Shown here: one piece after another, positions 20,980-34,133 of the stretch
How positions within the stretch are numbered: the first letter of the stretch is position 1
Layout: every line of letters begins with the position of its first letter
Source of the DNA: Paraspadella gotoi
Lineage: Eukaryota > Chaetognatha
Assembly: GCA_051294375.1 (NCBI GenBank)
Contig: CM119267.1
Location: 20,523,476-20,587,475, forward strand
Reading direction: 5' to 3'
Length of the DNA stretch: 64,000 nt
The notes under the pieces: generated by a model
Told to the model about the DNA's origin: nothing
What the model saw: only the letters and a program-made list of their open reading frames with translations
Databases searched by the model: none
Translations under genes and position numbers: made by a program

Positions 20980-22436
20980 ATTTTTTCAATTTCCGCTCTA
21001 AGTCGTCTCAGTTTCGAGATATCATCCCGATCATCATCGATCCAAGAGGACCTGACAATGATTTTTATTTCCGATCGAATATTTCGGTCACGAGTAAATA
21101 CGACTAAGAAAAATATTTGAAGAGAAACTGCGCTTTTTAGATAGTCTAAACTGGCTAATCTGGTCTTCAGCCCGTGTCAGATCTCAGATTCTCAAATCAC
21201 GAGCCGCATGATTACAAAACAGATAGATACTGATCGAACAAGATAAGGAAAGAGAGAAAAACAGAGGAGAGACAAGAGTGGTGAATTTGTCAGAGATCGA
21301 AATTAGGTCTGCAGTCGAGTTCGTCGATGGCGCATAATAGTTATTTATCCATAGTCCCGGAAGATTTTGGTTTTATATTTCAGTACTTAAATCTGTGTAA
21401 GGTGGTAAAAGGTAGTTTATGCTCAACCGTTTTTTAATTATCTTGTAACGCGTTTAACATGCAAATAATCCACCGGTTAAAATCAGAAAGAAAAACAACT
21501 TTTTTTAAAAAATAATATTATGAGCTTTTATTTTCTTTTTTTTTTTTTGGAGTAAATCGCAATAAATAACGATGGGTGTATAAATAAAGTCAAAAAGGTC
21601 CGAAGCGTAACAAAAACAATACGCCGATCAAATAATTAATAATAAAAGTTCAACAAAAATAAAAAATAAATAGTACCATAAAACACAAAAAACAGACAGA
21701 CACAAAATAAGATTGCGACTCGGTGAGAGCATTGATATAGGTGACTAGAAAAAAAAATTATAGGGTTAAGTAGCAATTAAACTTAGCAGGAGTTAACTTA
21801 AAAATATTCTATTTAAAGGATAATCGTTGCATGGGGTTAGAGTGGCTCCTGAGTTAATTTCTCCGTGATCGATGTTAGAAATACAGTGACGTGGTGACGT
21901 CGTGAGAATACAGTCCACGATTTTGTCTACAGCATCCCTTTGTTTACATTATGAATTTGTAATCGTAAATGCTTTTTATACTTTGTGATCTATCTTCTAC
22001 GTGTCTAGCAGTGGCATATAAGCTTATGTCTAGAAGAGTGTCATGAACTACTGCTTTTCGAACGACACAACACCGTCACCTCGGATGATAACCTTTTTGA
22101 GACCCCCCCACCACTTTTTTTTCCTGGAAGACTTTGATTTCGTTATCAGCAGTAATTTTTATATAAAGGGTCAAAATTAGAAGTTAATTTTAAGACGGAA
22201 ATCAAAACAATACAGCGTTTCGTTTAGATAAATTTGGGAGAGATTCGGTCCAGCAGAACAAAATTTCATAGTTTCTCTCTGGAAGAAATAATCCGTACTT
22301 CGACATCAAGTCGAGGAGAACATCCAAAAATATTCTCACCAGCGCATTGAGCAAAAAAAACGGGTCGTGGATGAGTAATCCACAAAAAAATCACTGGATC
22401 GTCCAAAACAAACTAATTCATTTTAAACTTTTTTTT
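20980..22436. other. Spacer: SLC15A4 promoter side and receptor 3' UTR
   Basis: No coding frame of note. The left part should contain the SLC15A4 promoter and the right part the 3' UTR of the glutamate receptor, which is AT-rich with a long T tract at about 21535. I see no RNA gene or repeat family here. Confidence 0.5.
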
Positions 22437-25400
22437 TCATCCGATGATTCCGTCTCCCATATTGCCTAAACTTGTGTCGATGAAGGGCAACTTGAGGCTG
22501 TCTCTGCTCTCTTCATGAGGAGGATACGGAACGACGACTCCGGAAACAGCGTAGGGGTTTCCAGGGGTTGTCCCGAGTCCCCCTCCGGCGGAAGACATTC
22601 CTTTGGAAAGGAGGAATGAAGAAGAGAGAATGAAAAAGAAGAATATTGCCTTCTTTTTAATTTTCTTTTTTTTTCACTAACCAGCGTTGCCCATGACGGG
22701 CAAGGTGGCGCTGTTGCCCAGACCGTTTCGGTTGGTAGCCACGGATCCGTATGGAGGTTGGCCGGGAGCCAATCCCAACCCACCGGGGGCGAGGAAATGA
22801 CCGTGGGCAAGGGGCACCATCGTTAGTTGGTTCTCTATCAACGCGGAAATGCCCTTCCTTCGTTTAGCCTTTTAAGATAAATCATCCGTGAGACGCATTA
22901 TAAGAACTTTTAATACTACAAACAGGCCGAAATATATCGCACACGAACCTGCTTGGTCGACGGCGCACTACACTTCATCGCAAAGCACATATCCTCTCGC
23001 ATTTCGCTACAAAGACCCTGCTTGTCGTCTCCCCCGGAGGAAGAGTCGGTGTCGGGATCAGAATATCTGGCCTTCCAGATGAACTCAAGGATAGCAACGA
23101 CGAAAGAAAGTCCTAGCCCAGCAACCAAAACCTGAAAAGGGGGGGGGTGGGGGGAAGGGACGACGAATCCTTAATCTTAATCAAATTGATCCAAAAAACG
23201 AGTGTTAAAACTACTCAATTTCTCACCAAGAAAACTCCCCCCACATTGGCCATGCCGAGTGCAGACGCCTTGTCTTTTTTACTCTTGTCGCTGTCGTCAC
23301 ACCCGCCCCCCTGTTTGTCTTTCCACCAAGTGTTGTACAGTTCGGGCAGGATCTGTTCTTCTTGCAGCTGTTTTAAGATTATAATCGGCGATTTTCTAAT
23401 TTTCTAATTGATGTTTCAACTTTTACGGTTTTTTTTTTTTAATTTTTACCTTCAATATGGCGCTTGTCACTAAGTCGCGGTAGGGAGAATCTCGCGGAGT
23501 ACCGATGCCGTATCCTTAAAAAATATTTTATTAGAAATCCATAATAGCCCATATTAGATCTCGCAGCAAGCTAACTCACCCTTGGCATCAAGCAGACCCC
23601 CGACTTGCATGAGCTCACAGTCCATTTGGCGAATGTATTCATTCATGGTACTCTCCATCAGGAAAGCATAGTCACCTAAAGTCGGTAGGACAATTTGATT
23701 AGTTTGTGCTTTGTGCGGTTCATATTACAATCGCGTTTACCTTTCTTCACGCGTTCAATTCCTTCCTGAGTCGTGTTTACAAATACGTTCGGCACCGTCG
23801 TCTCCATCGTGTGCCACATTCGGCTGTAAAAGAGAGAGAAGTCTGTCATTTCAAAATTTAATTTTATTCGAATTATCCGTCATGCTGCCTTCCCTACCTG
23901 TAGGTTTCTATTTTTGAGTCTCTGAAAAACGTCATAGTGGATCCCCCATGAAGCGTCCCGTACTTAATTTCGATCTGGGAAAACAAAAAATTGCCAAAAA
24001 ATGCTTCATCGCCAAGATGGCGTCAAGACTCTTTTAGAAGATCCCTCCACCTGTTTGGAGAGATCCTCGGCGTTCTCGATCGGCGTCGCCATCCGCTCGA
24101 CGGTGAGAAAAGCCGCCAGATTCGCGGTGTAGGACGACAGCATGATGAGTGTGAAGAACCACCATATTCCGGAGATCAAACGGGTGGACGCTAAGTAAAT
24201 TTAAGAGTTTTTAAAAATACGTTTAGACCTATAGATATAAACCAGTTGGTAAATTGTTCAAAGTTTAAAATGGCGACTTTCAGTCTAACCCGCTCTGGGA
24301 GAAATTTCCGATCCAGAATCTTGTCGCATAAGAGATCCAACAGTGTACCAGAGACTGTTCGAAACGGTAAATTGATTTTCCACCTGAACCAAAAAAAAAA
24401 CAAAAAACAAAAAACACAAGAAAAACCGAGTAACTTGACAGCATAGTCTAGACAAAGAGATCGCTTTCCGAGTGAAAAGTAAAACTTACCATGTCGATGT
24501 CGGGATTGCACAAATGAGGATTGTACCACTCGTATGGCGAGAATCGAGCCAACACAAAAAGCATAAACGAGATCGCAATGTAAGCAAAAAGCATGTAAAC
24601 CCAAACTGAAGGAAGGGAAGGGAAGGGAAGGGAAGGATAATATGAAAGCCAAATGCAAGGATATGAACGCTCTCTGAACGTCTTCACTCACCTTGTATGG
24701 ACAGAGGTGCGAGGAACGAGAAGAGGCCGGGAGAGTTTTTCTCCGGCCTCTTGAAGAGAATCGAAATTCCCAGATTCATGAAGGGTTTGGTGAAGTCGAT
24801 CACGTGTTCACGGACGAAGGTGATGGTGAGTGGTGCAACGGCTGTCAAGATAAGAGTCAAAGCGTGAAAAAAACTTTAGTATTTATATGCATATTCCAGG
24901 AATATTTCGACGCGCGATCCTCACCCAAATCGGCTTCCTTTCTGATAAGTTCGCCCACCATCCCGGACCAGACGCCGGTCTCCTTGTCCTGGGCGCCGTA
25001 CTTTCCGTCTTTGACCAAGTTAATCTCGTAAGTGAAGTTTACGAGTCTGGCGATCTCCGCCAGCATCTCCACGCAGTAGCCCTCGTACTTGTCGTTGCCT
25101 AGAAACGGAATAACGGAGCATAAACCTCGCCGACGACGACTCCCGCAGCCGTAAAAAAAAATCCTTTACCTGTGTATAAATGGTGATCCTTCTTGAGCAT
25201 GACGTAGGGATTTTCATAGATGGTGGTAACGCGTAGTTTTTTCTTGAACAAGCCTCGATGAGCGCCTGTCAATAGTCAAAAATGTATTTCATATAAAGGC
25301 TACAAAAAAACCTTTTTAAAATTCGGACCTCCGATATGATGGCTCGGGTTTAATGTCATGTTTAGAGCTTTCGACGAATTGTTCCACTTTCCGACGAGTT

Positions 25401-27349
25401 CGTATCCTGTCGATTCATGGGAAAGTAAATAGTAAATACTTATTTATTAGGAAGATAAACGCAATTTTAAAAAATCGTGCTCACCGTCCAGAGACGAAGT
25501 CAGGATATCGAGATCGAAATCCGAACGAAAACCTTTGGGATCGAACTGCACTAATCCCGTGAGTCCCTACGAAAGAACACCGTTGGATGAACTCGATCAA
25601 CGTCTGAATTGATCCGAAAATAACAACCTGTAGCTTGGTGATCTTCATGTAATAAATGAGGGAGGCTCCGTTGGCCCAAGTGCTCTCTCCGCTGCAGGAA
25701 ATCCTTTGAGGGATGACTTCTTCGTTGGCGTCCAACTCGTGTAGCGCCGACGCCAACAAATGAACAGCGTCGAACACCAGCGCCGCCTCGACGTTGATGC
25801 CCTGAAGGAAAAAAAATATTCCGTAACTAATCGAATATTAAAAAAATGATAACTATAGCGAGCAGCCAAGCAGCTAACCTTGTGACCGGCCAGTGTCTCC
25901 AGAGCGTTACGTTCTTCAGTGATGGCCCAGTCCAAATAAACGTTCCTGACTAACGGTTTATCGGGGTTCACCAATCTAAAACAAAAAAAGAACTTGACAA
26001 ATTTTGCGCTTCTCCCTTTTTAAAACACAAAATGCCTACAGTTACCTAAACCAAGTAATCGAGGCGCCTTTGGGACCAAATTCGTCCAGATTAACACTCG
26101 ACATGTCCATAGACGTCAAAAAATACTTAAAACGACGCGTTGAAAAAGGAGAGGGATTAATATCAATGATTCCAAATAGAAAGCCAAAGTATCGAAATCA
26201 ATGTCTCACCTGGTAGTAGCCCGAGACCATGTGAAAGTCTTTGTCGGCCACGTGGAGTATGTGATAGATACGCGACACGTGGCAGTCGAGGACGATGCGC
26301 GTCTCACCGCGTCGCTCGATGTCCTTTAGAAGCGACACTAGGTGCTCGTCGTTTCTACGAATTAGTCGGCGTAGAAAAAAAAAATGAAGAAAGATAAAAA
26401 TTAAGATTTGCAGCACGTTGTAGAATTTCATTGTGCCAGTAGCTCTAACAAAATTCTTTAAAAAGCTTCAGGTCACCAACCTATCTTCAATGGCGGGCTT
26501 AAGTTGCCGAACGGTGATTCTCAGATCCTCCACCGGCGGCTTTTTGAGGATTTCCTGCAGTTTGATGAGTCCGAAGCTGTCCTCGTAGATGACCGTCATG
26601 CTCTTCCATTTGAAGGTACGAACGACGTCGATGAATGCTTTTGTCAAACTGAACGTTGGAAAACAAAATATTTAATGTATTTAATCTGCGTCGCATTATT
26701 TGAAAGCAGTTGAGAAAGAGTGAATTTTCTTTTAAAATACAAATTCTCCATTCACCTGGCGGCGTGGGGAAAAAGATTGAGTGAGGAGGGAGCCCGATGG
26801 GCCGAGCGGACCCAGCGCGCCTCCACGTGGGGAATTTCCAAAGCGTCGCAAATGGACTGCACGTGATGAGCGCCATCGGGGGAGCGAGGGCCGAAGATGG
26901 CCACTACGCCGCGACGAGCCATCGAACAGGCGGCCTGAAGTTTGGAAGGGCAAGGGAAAAGTTCGAAAAGGCGTTTCCGGTTTGATTTTGTAAGGGCAAC
27001 TTACTTTGCTAGCATGGAAGGAGTCGTCCCAATTAACCGTCTCGGTCACGTATTCCAAATTCGTGTTGGGCAACAGATCTTTTCTCTCGTTGATTTTTCT
27101 AAATTTCAGAAAAAAAATAAAAGAACACAATCATTTAATCGTTTTCGACACATTATTAAAATCCAAGTTACAAATAGTACAAAACAACCTTATGGCGTAT
27201 TTGAAGGCCAACTCTTGGGTCTGGTCGCTGTGATCGAAAATGGCGCCCAACTGTAGCGTGGACGGAAGACCGTGGGAGAACCGCATCAGCGACGCGACGG
27301 TTGAGAGAACGAAGACGAAACGATGAGTAAAATCGAGAAGGAGAGGCAT
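22437..27349 (-). CDS. GRIK: Kainate-type ionotropic glutamate receptor
   Basis: A many-exon gene for a ligand-gated cation channel subunit of the plasma membrane. A signal peptide ([20 protein letters not shown]) starts at 27349. The amino-terminal domain follows to about 25350. S1 of the ligand-binding core ([48 protein letters not shown]) lies at about 25250-24750. M1 and the pore loop are at about 24690-24280, and M3 has [15 protein letters not shown] at about 24120. S2 includes [13 protein letters not shown] and [13 protein letters not shown]4 is at about 23130-23060, and the cytoplasmic tail ends NMGDGIIG. The order and wording of the motifs are closest to kainate receptors. The pore reads [13 protein letters not shown]: arginine at the Q/R site, with two more residues than the usual QQG loop. 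Confidence 0.93.
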
Positions 27350-28089
27350 TTTCGTTGTCAAGGTGACGAGACACGAACAGCGATGATGCGGTTAGTCACA
27401 GGACGAATCGACACACGGATATTTTCAAAATTATTTCACAAATGGTTGATATTGTGAGAAACTCTTCGTTGGTCTTGCGTATCACAGTAACTTGACAGGA
27501 TTTGTGTGGTGCGCGGGGTGGCGTGATCGTATCTTTTGAATAGAGTTCGGTTTTGCTTTTGAAAAAAACTGCGTGATTGTCACTGCGCGTAACATTTCTT
27601 CGTGTTAGTAGCGATAAATGCGGTGCGAAATTAAGCTGCTTCTTCGGCTCTTAATTGAAAAGGAACATTTTATCTTACATGTAGATTTTGACACTCCACC
27701 TAAGAGCAGTATGTGCTTGGGTGACAACTTGTTAAGTGTCCTGAAAAATACAAAAAATTAAGTACAGACTAGAACGGTATTCCCAAAAAATAAAAAATCG
27801 AGCGCCAAGGCAAAAAATTATTAACAATAAATAAGGCATCAAAAACTAGATTTTGATTTTTTTCAACGTAAGTGCAACAATAAATTGTACGCTAAGCCCA
27901 AATTTTCCAAAAGCGAAAAATGGGCAAGCCTAGTAAACACAGAATTATCAACACCAAGTTTTTTAATAATACAATTTATGGATTTTAGCTTGAAGCTTAA
28001 GTCATAAAATGGAGTGAATAAGTGTAAGAAAAGTAGCACCATGAAACCTCAAAGCCATTTTTAGCTAGTTCTTTCGTTGTTATGATAAA
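27350..28089. other. Spacer: glutamate receptor promoter side
   Basis: The right part should be the 3' UTR of the P-loop gene and the left part the receptor promoter and 5' UTR. It is AT-rich and I see no coding exon, repeat or RNA gene. Confidence 0.5.
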
Positions 28090-31000
28090 TTATGCTTTCC
28101 TGGTTTTGTCGACGTAACATACATAAGTTTCTTTGCGACAACTCCCTAAAAAGTCGTGAAGGGTAGAGATTTTTTCGGAGCGCTGTGATTGCCATTTGTC
28201 CTCGCCGTCGCGTAATGATGGCACTTTTTGAATCTGCGAACAAAGAACGTATAGTACAACTATTTCAACTTTAAGCCGAATTTTTTTATCGCACCTGAAG
28301 AAGATGTACGGGGTAAATATGGGAACGGCTGTATCGGTAGTCCGTTCCCTTTCCAAAAAAAATGGTTCGAAGCTCGACAATAACCGCGGATTCCTTCCTG
28401 CAATTGATCTCCTTGCTATGGTTGATCACGCGGTAATTGCGAGAAAGGTCTTCGTCGCATCTTATAATATTTTGACGATCGATGAGATAAAATGCGACGC
28501 CTTCCCTGTTCTCCCATAAGATCGATTCCTTCGTCGATTGACGAGCCTTTCTTTTCTCTAGTTGTCGCTTCAACCTTTTCCTCTTATTTTTCGAAAGATT
28601 TCGATTAGCGAGATCGCTTTCGTCGAACGACTTTTGTTTTTTAGGCTTCGGTCTGGAATGTTTTTCTTTCTGCATTTTTTCCTCGACTCGTCCGGTTGAG
28701 TTTTTTGACGCGGGCTGAGCACTCTGCTCGGAGCTCAGACGGGTCGTGGACTCGCTCGTGGCGACCGACTCTCCTTCCGAGTTCGGCGTGTAGAACACCT
28801 CGCTATCAACGGAGGAATGCGATTGGTCGGCAAATGAATCAGTAGACAAACCCGAAATATCCACAGAAGATTTTTCATCAAAAGAAGGGTCGTCTGGCGT
28901 CTCCAACGGACTCGTGCCAACAGGCGATTTAAACGCGCGCCTTTTCTCTTCCGCCTCAGGACGCTTTTTTTCTTTTTCTTCATCCTCCTGAGGTTTCATT
29001 TTTTTTACTCTTTCCTCCCGTTCCAAGTAAGGTTCGGAACCCTTCTCGATTCGTTCTGGTAGATCATTTTTTAAGTATTTATCGATCATTTTCAATGAAC
29101 AAGTGGAATGGTCGAAAAACAAATACCCGCTTTTTGGGTCTGTAAAATATAAAAGTTCTCTCGAATTAACATTTTGCAAAGCCAAAGAAAAATAGGTACT
29201 TCGCTGATTACCTTGATAAGGAAGCCTTGTGTTGTTCCACAAAATGACCAGTTTGATAGTGGCCCGCGTGGCGGCGTCGAGAAGGCGCGTCATGTTGCAA
29301 GCAGCGGATTCGAGGTCGATCAGGGCAAAGACGATGGCGTACTGAGCGCCGAGAACGACTCGAGGATCCTTCCAGGTGAAATTTGTTCTGTTTCTAACAG
29401 ACAAATTGTTTTTGACTCTTTCGAGTATGGATTGGTGGCAGAGATTGCAAACCAAGATGGGAGCTCGAAATTCATCTCTCGATACATCGTCTATCAGCCC
29501 CGCGGCTCCAGCGATATATTTTTCACGACTTTCGTCATTCCATTCTACTAAATGGACGTCTTCTTTATCTTTAAACGACAAAATGGCGTCGGAGATTGGG
29601 ATGACGGACCCATCGTAGTTTAACTCAGGGAAACGATTATTTTGAGAAAATATTTTCTTCCGACATAAATTTTTAAAAGCGTCACTGAAATCTCGACAAA
29701 AATTCACTATTCCAAGTGTAGATCGGCAATTCAAGGTCAAGTTACTTTCGTTATAGAGTTGATCATGTTCCTCAGGGGAAAATAGACGCGTCTCCTCCAC
29801 TTTCTGGTCCGCGAAGTTTTCATAGTCTTTGCTTTTTCTTTTTGAGCTTTTCCTTATTAATTCATTGAGCGTGACGCAACTGAGGGCTCCAACGCTCGAA
29901 GAAACGACCACATGAACTGGACTTCGACTGACCGCTTTGAAAAACGCCCAGTCCTTTTCGTGGGAAACGACTGTTTCAAACTCGTCGATCAAAACCATTC
30001 CGTAATCAGAGATTTCATCTTCTTTTAACGGCTGATCACCGATGTCAAGGCTGTCCTTTAAAAGGGAATATTCTGAAAAATCTCTTCTTTTTTGTAAATA
30101 ATTCTTCAACTCTGAGAACACATTGTAAATGCGAAAAAATACTTTAGAATTTGGGTTTAGTAAAACAAAAATGACCGCAATTTGTAGCAACATCAAGGTT
30201 TTGCCAGAGCCTGGGCATCCGCGAATGAGCAAACGAAGACATGTTTTGTCTAAAAATTTTCTTCTTGCATGTTCAATAATTTTGGCCTGATGCGTTGTCC
30301 AAACAATGCCGGAACAACTCAGATGTTTTTGATCATCGAAATTTACATGCAAATGATACACGCTCGGTTCAAGAAGATGCAATACCATAATTAAACTCGC
30401 GAAGTCTTCAATAGTGCGCGTTTCCAACGAGGGGTGCTTTTTGATGGACGAAAAATATTCCTTAAGGTCCTTTAATATATACATGGTGACAATTTTACAA
30501 GCGCCGGTAAAAAAAAGCTGTCATTTGCAAACCCATGAAGATTTTTTCAATGTTAAATATGAATTTAAAAGTAATATATATATATATACAAATTTTATCA
30601 GAATCGACTTTGATATGCTTCAGCGATGATAGCTGGAAGATGGATTTGAAAATCGTCTCCGATTTTTTAACTCACTTTTTTTATATTCGATTTTTTTTTA
30701 ACTTTTATTAAGTTTTCTGAAAAAATTTTAAATAAAATAATATTATTATCTTCTTAAAGTTCTTTCAAATTTAAAAAGAATGACGTACTTACGAATATTA
30801 TAGTATAAAATTTAACCGGCCCAGCTTTAATTTAATTAGGATACTCAAAAACGAGACTTCTTTCCAAATAACAATAGCTGGAGGGTAAATTTAAGATTTT
30901 TATCAAATTGTGATTGGCTATCTTAAATCTTTTTTTCTCAGGCTCTTTCATGATACTTATATAAATATTAATATTTTATGTTATAATAATTTAAACTGGT

Positions 31001-32673
31001 CATATATTTTAAAAAAAGATTTAAAATTTTAGATAATTTACTTTTGACTCTTAATTGAACCAAGGCTGGGCAGCTTAATTTTTATGTTAGAGCTTTCGTA
31101 AGTATATCATTCTCTTCATATTTTTAAGGGCTTTCTGAAGACATTATTATTAATATCCTAATAAATACTTTGTTTAAAAAATGCTAAAAGTTTTAAAACA
31201 GTGAGTCTGAATATGAAACCCGATTTTAAAAGCCAACTTTCTCCACTCATTGTCAATGCATATCTTAACTGATCAATATAAAATTTGAACACATAAATAA
31301 TTTTAATATTTCCTACTTAAATAATTTTTAAAAGCAATGAAATAACCACTGGTTTGCAAATGACAGCGTTTTTTTACCGGGGCTTGTAAAATTGTCACCA
31401 TTTTTTCATGATTAATCGCGAGAAGATGAACTTCAAAATCCCCAGCAACAAGCTTTTCGAGGCGATAACGTGATTCTTGTTTTACAAAAAGTAAATGAAC
31501 GGGCAAATCTTTTTTGATTCCAGATAATTTGCACAGGTCATTAAGGTTTTTTTGAGATAAAGAAATCAATTCTCCGATTTGGCATTCATTAAATTTGACA
31601 GGCAAAAATAAAACTCCGACGAGACCGAAGTCTCCACCGAAGATCATGTGTCGCGGTAGTGCGGACCAATTCATCGAACCACTTCTCTTAATGTTTGAAG
31701 ACGATAAAGCGAGAATTATGCATTCCGTACGTAGGTTAGGCAATACCAAGATATTATCTTCTATATTAGATGCTTCTAAAGAATTGAAAAATTCATTTTG
31801 AATCCTAATTTGGTTCTTTACCTCTTCCGGCGTGATTTCATAAAAACTTCCAGAATTGCTCACTGCTCCGACCGAGTCTTCTTCCATGCATTTATACTCA
31901 AGTGGCTTGCTTGGAATATATATGATTCCTCTAGTGGTCCAACTTCCGTATTGTGCTCGAAAAAACTCTACCCTCGTCTCGTGATCGTCTATCTTAACCG
32001 AATCTGACCGGCCCGGGAATCGTATCGAGATGGGAAAAGAGCTCCTTCTCTCGGCGGAACAAAGATCTTTGACAAAGTAAATGCAATTTTTTAGAAATAG
32101 ATTGTATTTAAGTATTGCGTGGTAGTCATCGTTATAAAGTTGCAAAAGTTCTTCGAACAGGTTTTGCAAAGTGACGATGTCCTTTAACTGCGAGAACTGG
32201 TCAGGAGGTGAATCCAAAATTTTGACGTCACCTCTTTCTTCTCGATACCTGAATTTAAGGACCTTATTCTTATCCTTTGATATTTGGATTAATATTCCAA
32301 AATAACTTTTTTCCAACGACAACCAATAATAATCGACTTTTGCGATCCTGAAGCAATGCGTCCACTTCCAATGCAAAGCCATTCCGATACAAGAATCGCG
32401 ACTTATCGGAGACTCATACGTGGCAAATATCACCGATTCTTCGAAGTTGACCTTTTTTCCGAGTTCATTAGTCAGGACCTCGAATTTATCGAACTTTTGT
32501 AAATGAAAGTTCGAGTCGAGATCGCACAAATAAAAACTATAATCAACACCAAGACCCAAGACGGACGGAATTGACAGTTCTGGCAATGACGCGCCTGCGA
32601 AAAACAAACATCCGTAAATTTGACTTAACTTCAGGGATTTATATTATATTAATTTACCGTCTTCGTCAGCCAT
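28090..32673 (-). CDS. Large P-loop ATPase/helicase-like protein of unknown family
   Basis: Four exons (32673-32658, 32594-31399, 30469-28295 and 28233-28090) join in phase and give 1176 residues. It starts MADEDGASLPELSIPS. About 400 N-terminal residues match nothing I recognise. A nucleotide-binding core follows: a Q-like motif (THQAKIIEHARRKF), Walker A RGCPGSGKT at about residue 482, and Walker B GMVLIDEFE at about residue 555. Next come LTLNCRSTLGIVNFCR and a late RVVLGAQYAIVFALIDLESA...LLDAATRATIKLVIL. That order resembles superfamily 1 helicases, including the C-terminal part of long schlafens. The tail is Ser- and Lys-rich (ERK, KPKKQKS), probably nuclear, with FLGSCRKETYVCYV at the end. 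Function is unknown; a nucleic-acid or defence role is only a guess. The intron 30470-31398 is a foldback element. Confidence 0.75.
30470..31398. mobile_element. Intron made entirely of a long-armed inverted repeat
   Basis: ATGGTGACAATTTTACAAGC begins at 30483 on the plus strand and at 31401 on the minus strand. The strong terminal match is about 54 bases (through GCTGTCATTTGCAAACC). Weaker complementarity continues inward: ACTTACGAA and CCCAGC blocks at about 30789-30830 pair with 31060-31105, and AATTTAAGAT pairs with ATCTTAAAT around a loop near 30935. The minus-strand donor GT is inside the terminal repeat; the acceptor AAAG lies 16 bases outside the other. Removing it joins exons in phase 0. 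Confidence 0.8.
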
Positions 32674-34133
32674 TTTTGAGCAAGATGAAAAATGATATCC
32701 GTTTGAGACTAGAGTTGGTTCATTTTTCTAGGTTTTATTTTTTACTTTACTAATACTAAGAGTGCATGTTGCTAAATAAAAGAAAAAACTGCAAAGGAAA
32801 ACCGACATATGGAATAATAAAAATCTATAATGCTCAAAAATATTACGAAATAAACACGGGGGTAGCAGGAAAATCTTGCATTTTCCCTCGCAGAACAATA
32901 TTAAATAAACGATTTTTTACATTTAAAACAAAACTTCTTTACATTAAAAACTGAAATAGAAAAAGATTCATCTTAGAACAACCAAATATACCTTCGGATT
33001 AAAAACTACAATGATATTATTTGTGACCTGATGAGCGTCTGTAATTTCGAGCCGGTGACACAGGACATAGTCTCACCGCAAGAATCCACAGGGTATCGGA
33101 AAAAAAAAAAGTGGAAAAAAAAAAAAATAATAATAATAAATCGCCGACAGGGGGAAAGATCATCCAAAAACAGAGGATCAAGTGGTTTATGATAAAAACA
33201 ATAGGAAACTCCTGAGCTGTTTCGGATAATCCTTCATTTAAATAAAAAGCGAATTTATTTTACGATATACACATAGAAATAAAATAGTTTGCACGCGTAA
33301 GATTCTACACGAGGTTTTGTTTTTCAAAATAAAAGAAATCGGTAGAAACCCAAATTATAAGTTCGATAGTCGACTTAGTCGTTCAGGGGACGCGAACGAC
33401 AAAAATGTTGCAACAACATTACTATTTACAATATTAACTGAAACCGAGAGAAAAGGGCCAAACTACATAATTAACTATTACTTTTTACTATGACCGATAT
33501 GCGCCAAACTGATGGCATGACGATAACCTAGAATGTCTAGAATGAGTAAAAGAAAGAGATACGCGTGTGTTACGAGTCCAAAATTAATCTATACAATGTA
33601 GTAATCAGTTCAGACCGTCAATTAATGGTTATCAATCGAATTTCTTAAAAATATCATTGTGGAGAAGACAACAGTTTTGGCAGGAAGGTTCTCGCATGTT
33701 TATTTGAATGATGTCTTGCAGAATATATAGACCTAATATGTAATCTCACGCATTTTGTCGAATAGCGTAATAAAATAAATCGGGAGACGAAACAATTTAT
33801 AAGATTAATAAATCAACAATAACAAACTTTTTCTTGTTGTGCTAATAAAAACGGAAAACTGGGGGGGAAAAATAGGCCCGCGGAAATCGTTTCACAATAA
33901 AATTTAATTTAGAGTCAGCTAAATAAATTGGCAGTGGTATATTTTCGCTAAGGAAATTGTTATCCGGGAGCAGGAGACCTCGGATTTGATATAGTTAATA
34001 ATGATTTAGTTAATAAGACAGATAGACAAGAAAGAAAAATTTAGAAAATAAGGGGAGAGAGAGAGAGAGAGAAAGAGTGAGAGCAGTGAAATATATGATT
34101 CGTATCAAATTCAATTAACCTAAAGATTGTCGA
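32674..34133. other. Spacer: P-loop gene promoter and KDM6 3' UTR
   Basis: AT-rich, with poly-A and (ATA)n tracts at 33100-33140 and a GA run at about 34055-34075. No coding exon is seen. The part next to 34133 is presumably the 3' UTR of the demethylase. Confidence 0.5.

Noticed and set aside
30481-30629. Separate gene starting at the ATG at 30484 or on the plus strand at 30483
   Set aside because: These starts fall in the inverted repeat; the flanking frames join in phase when the element is removed as an intron.
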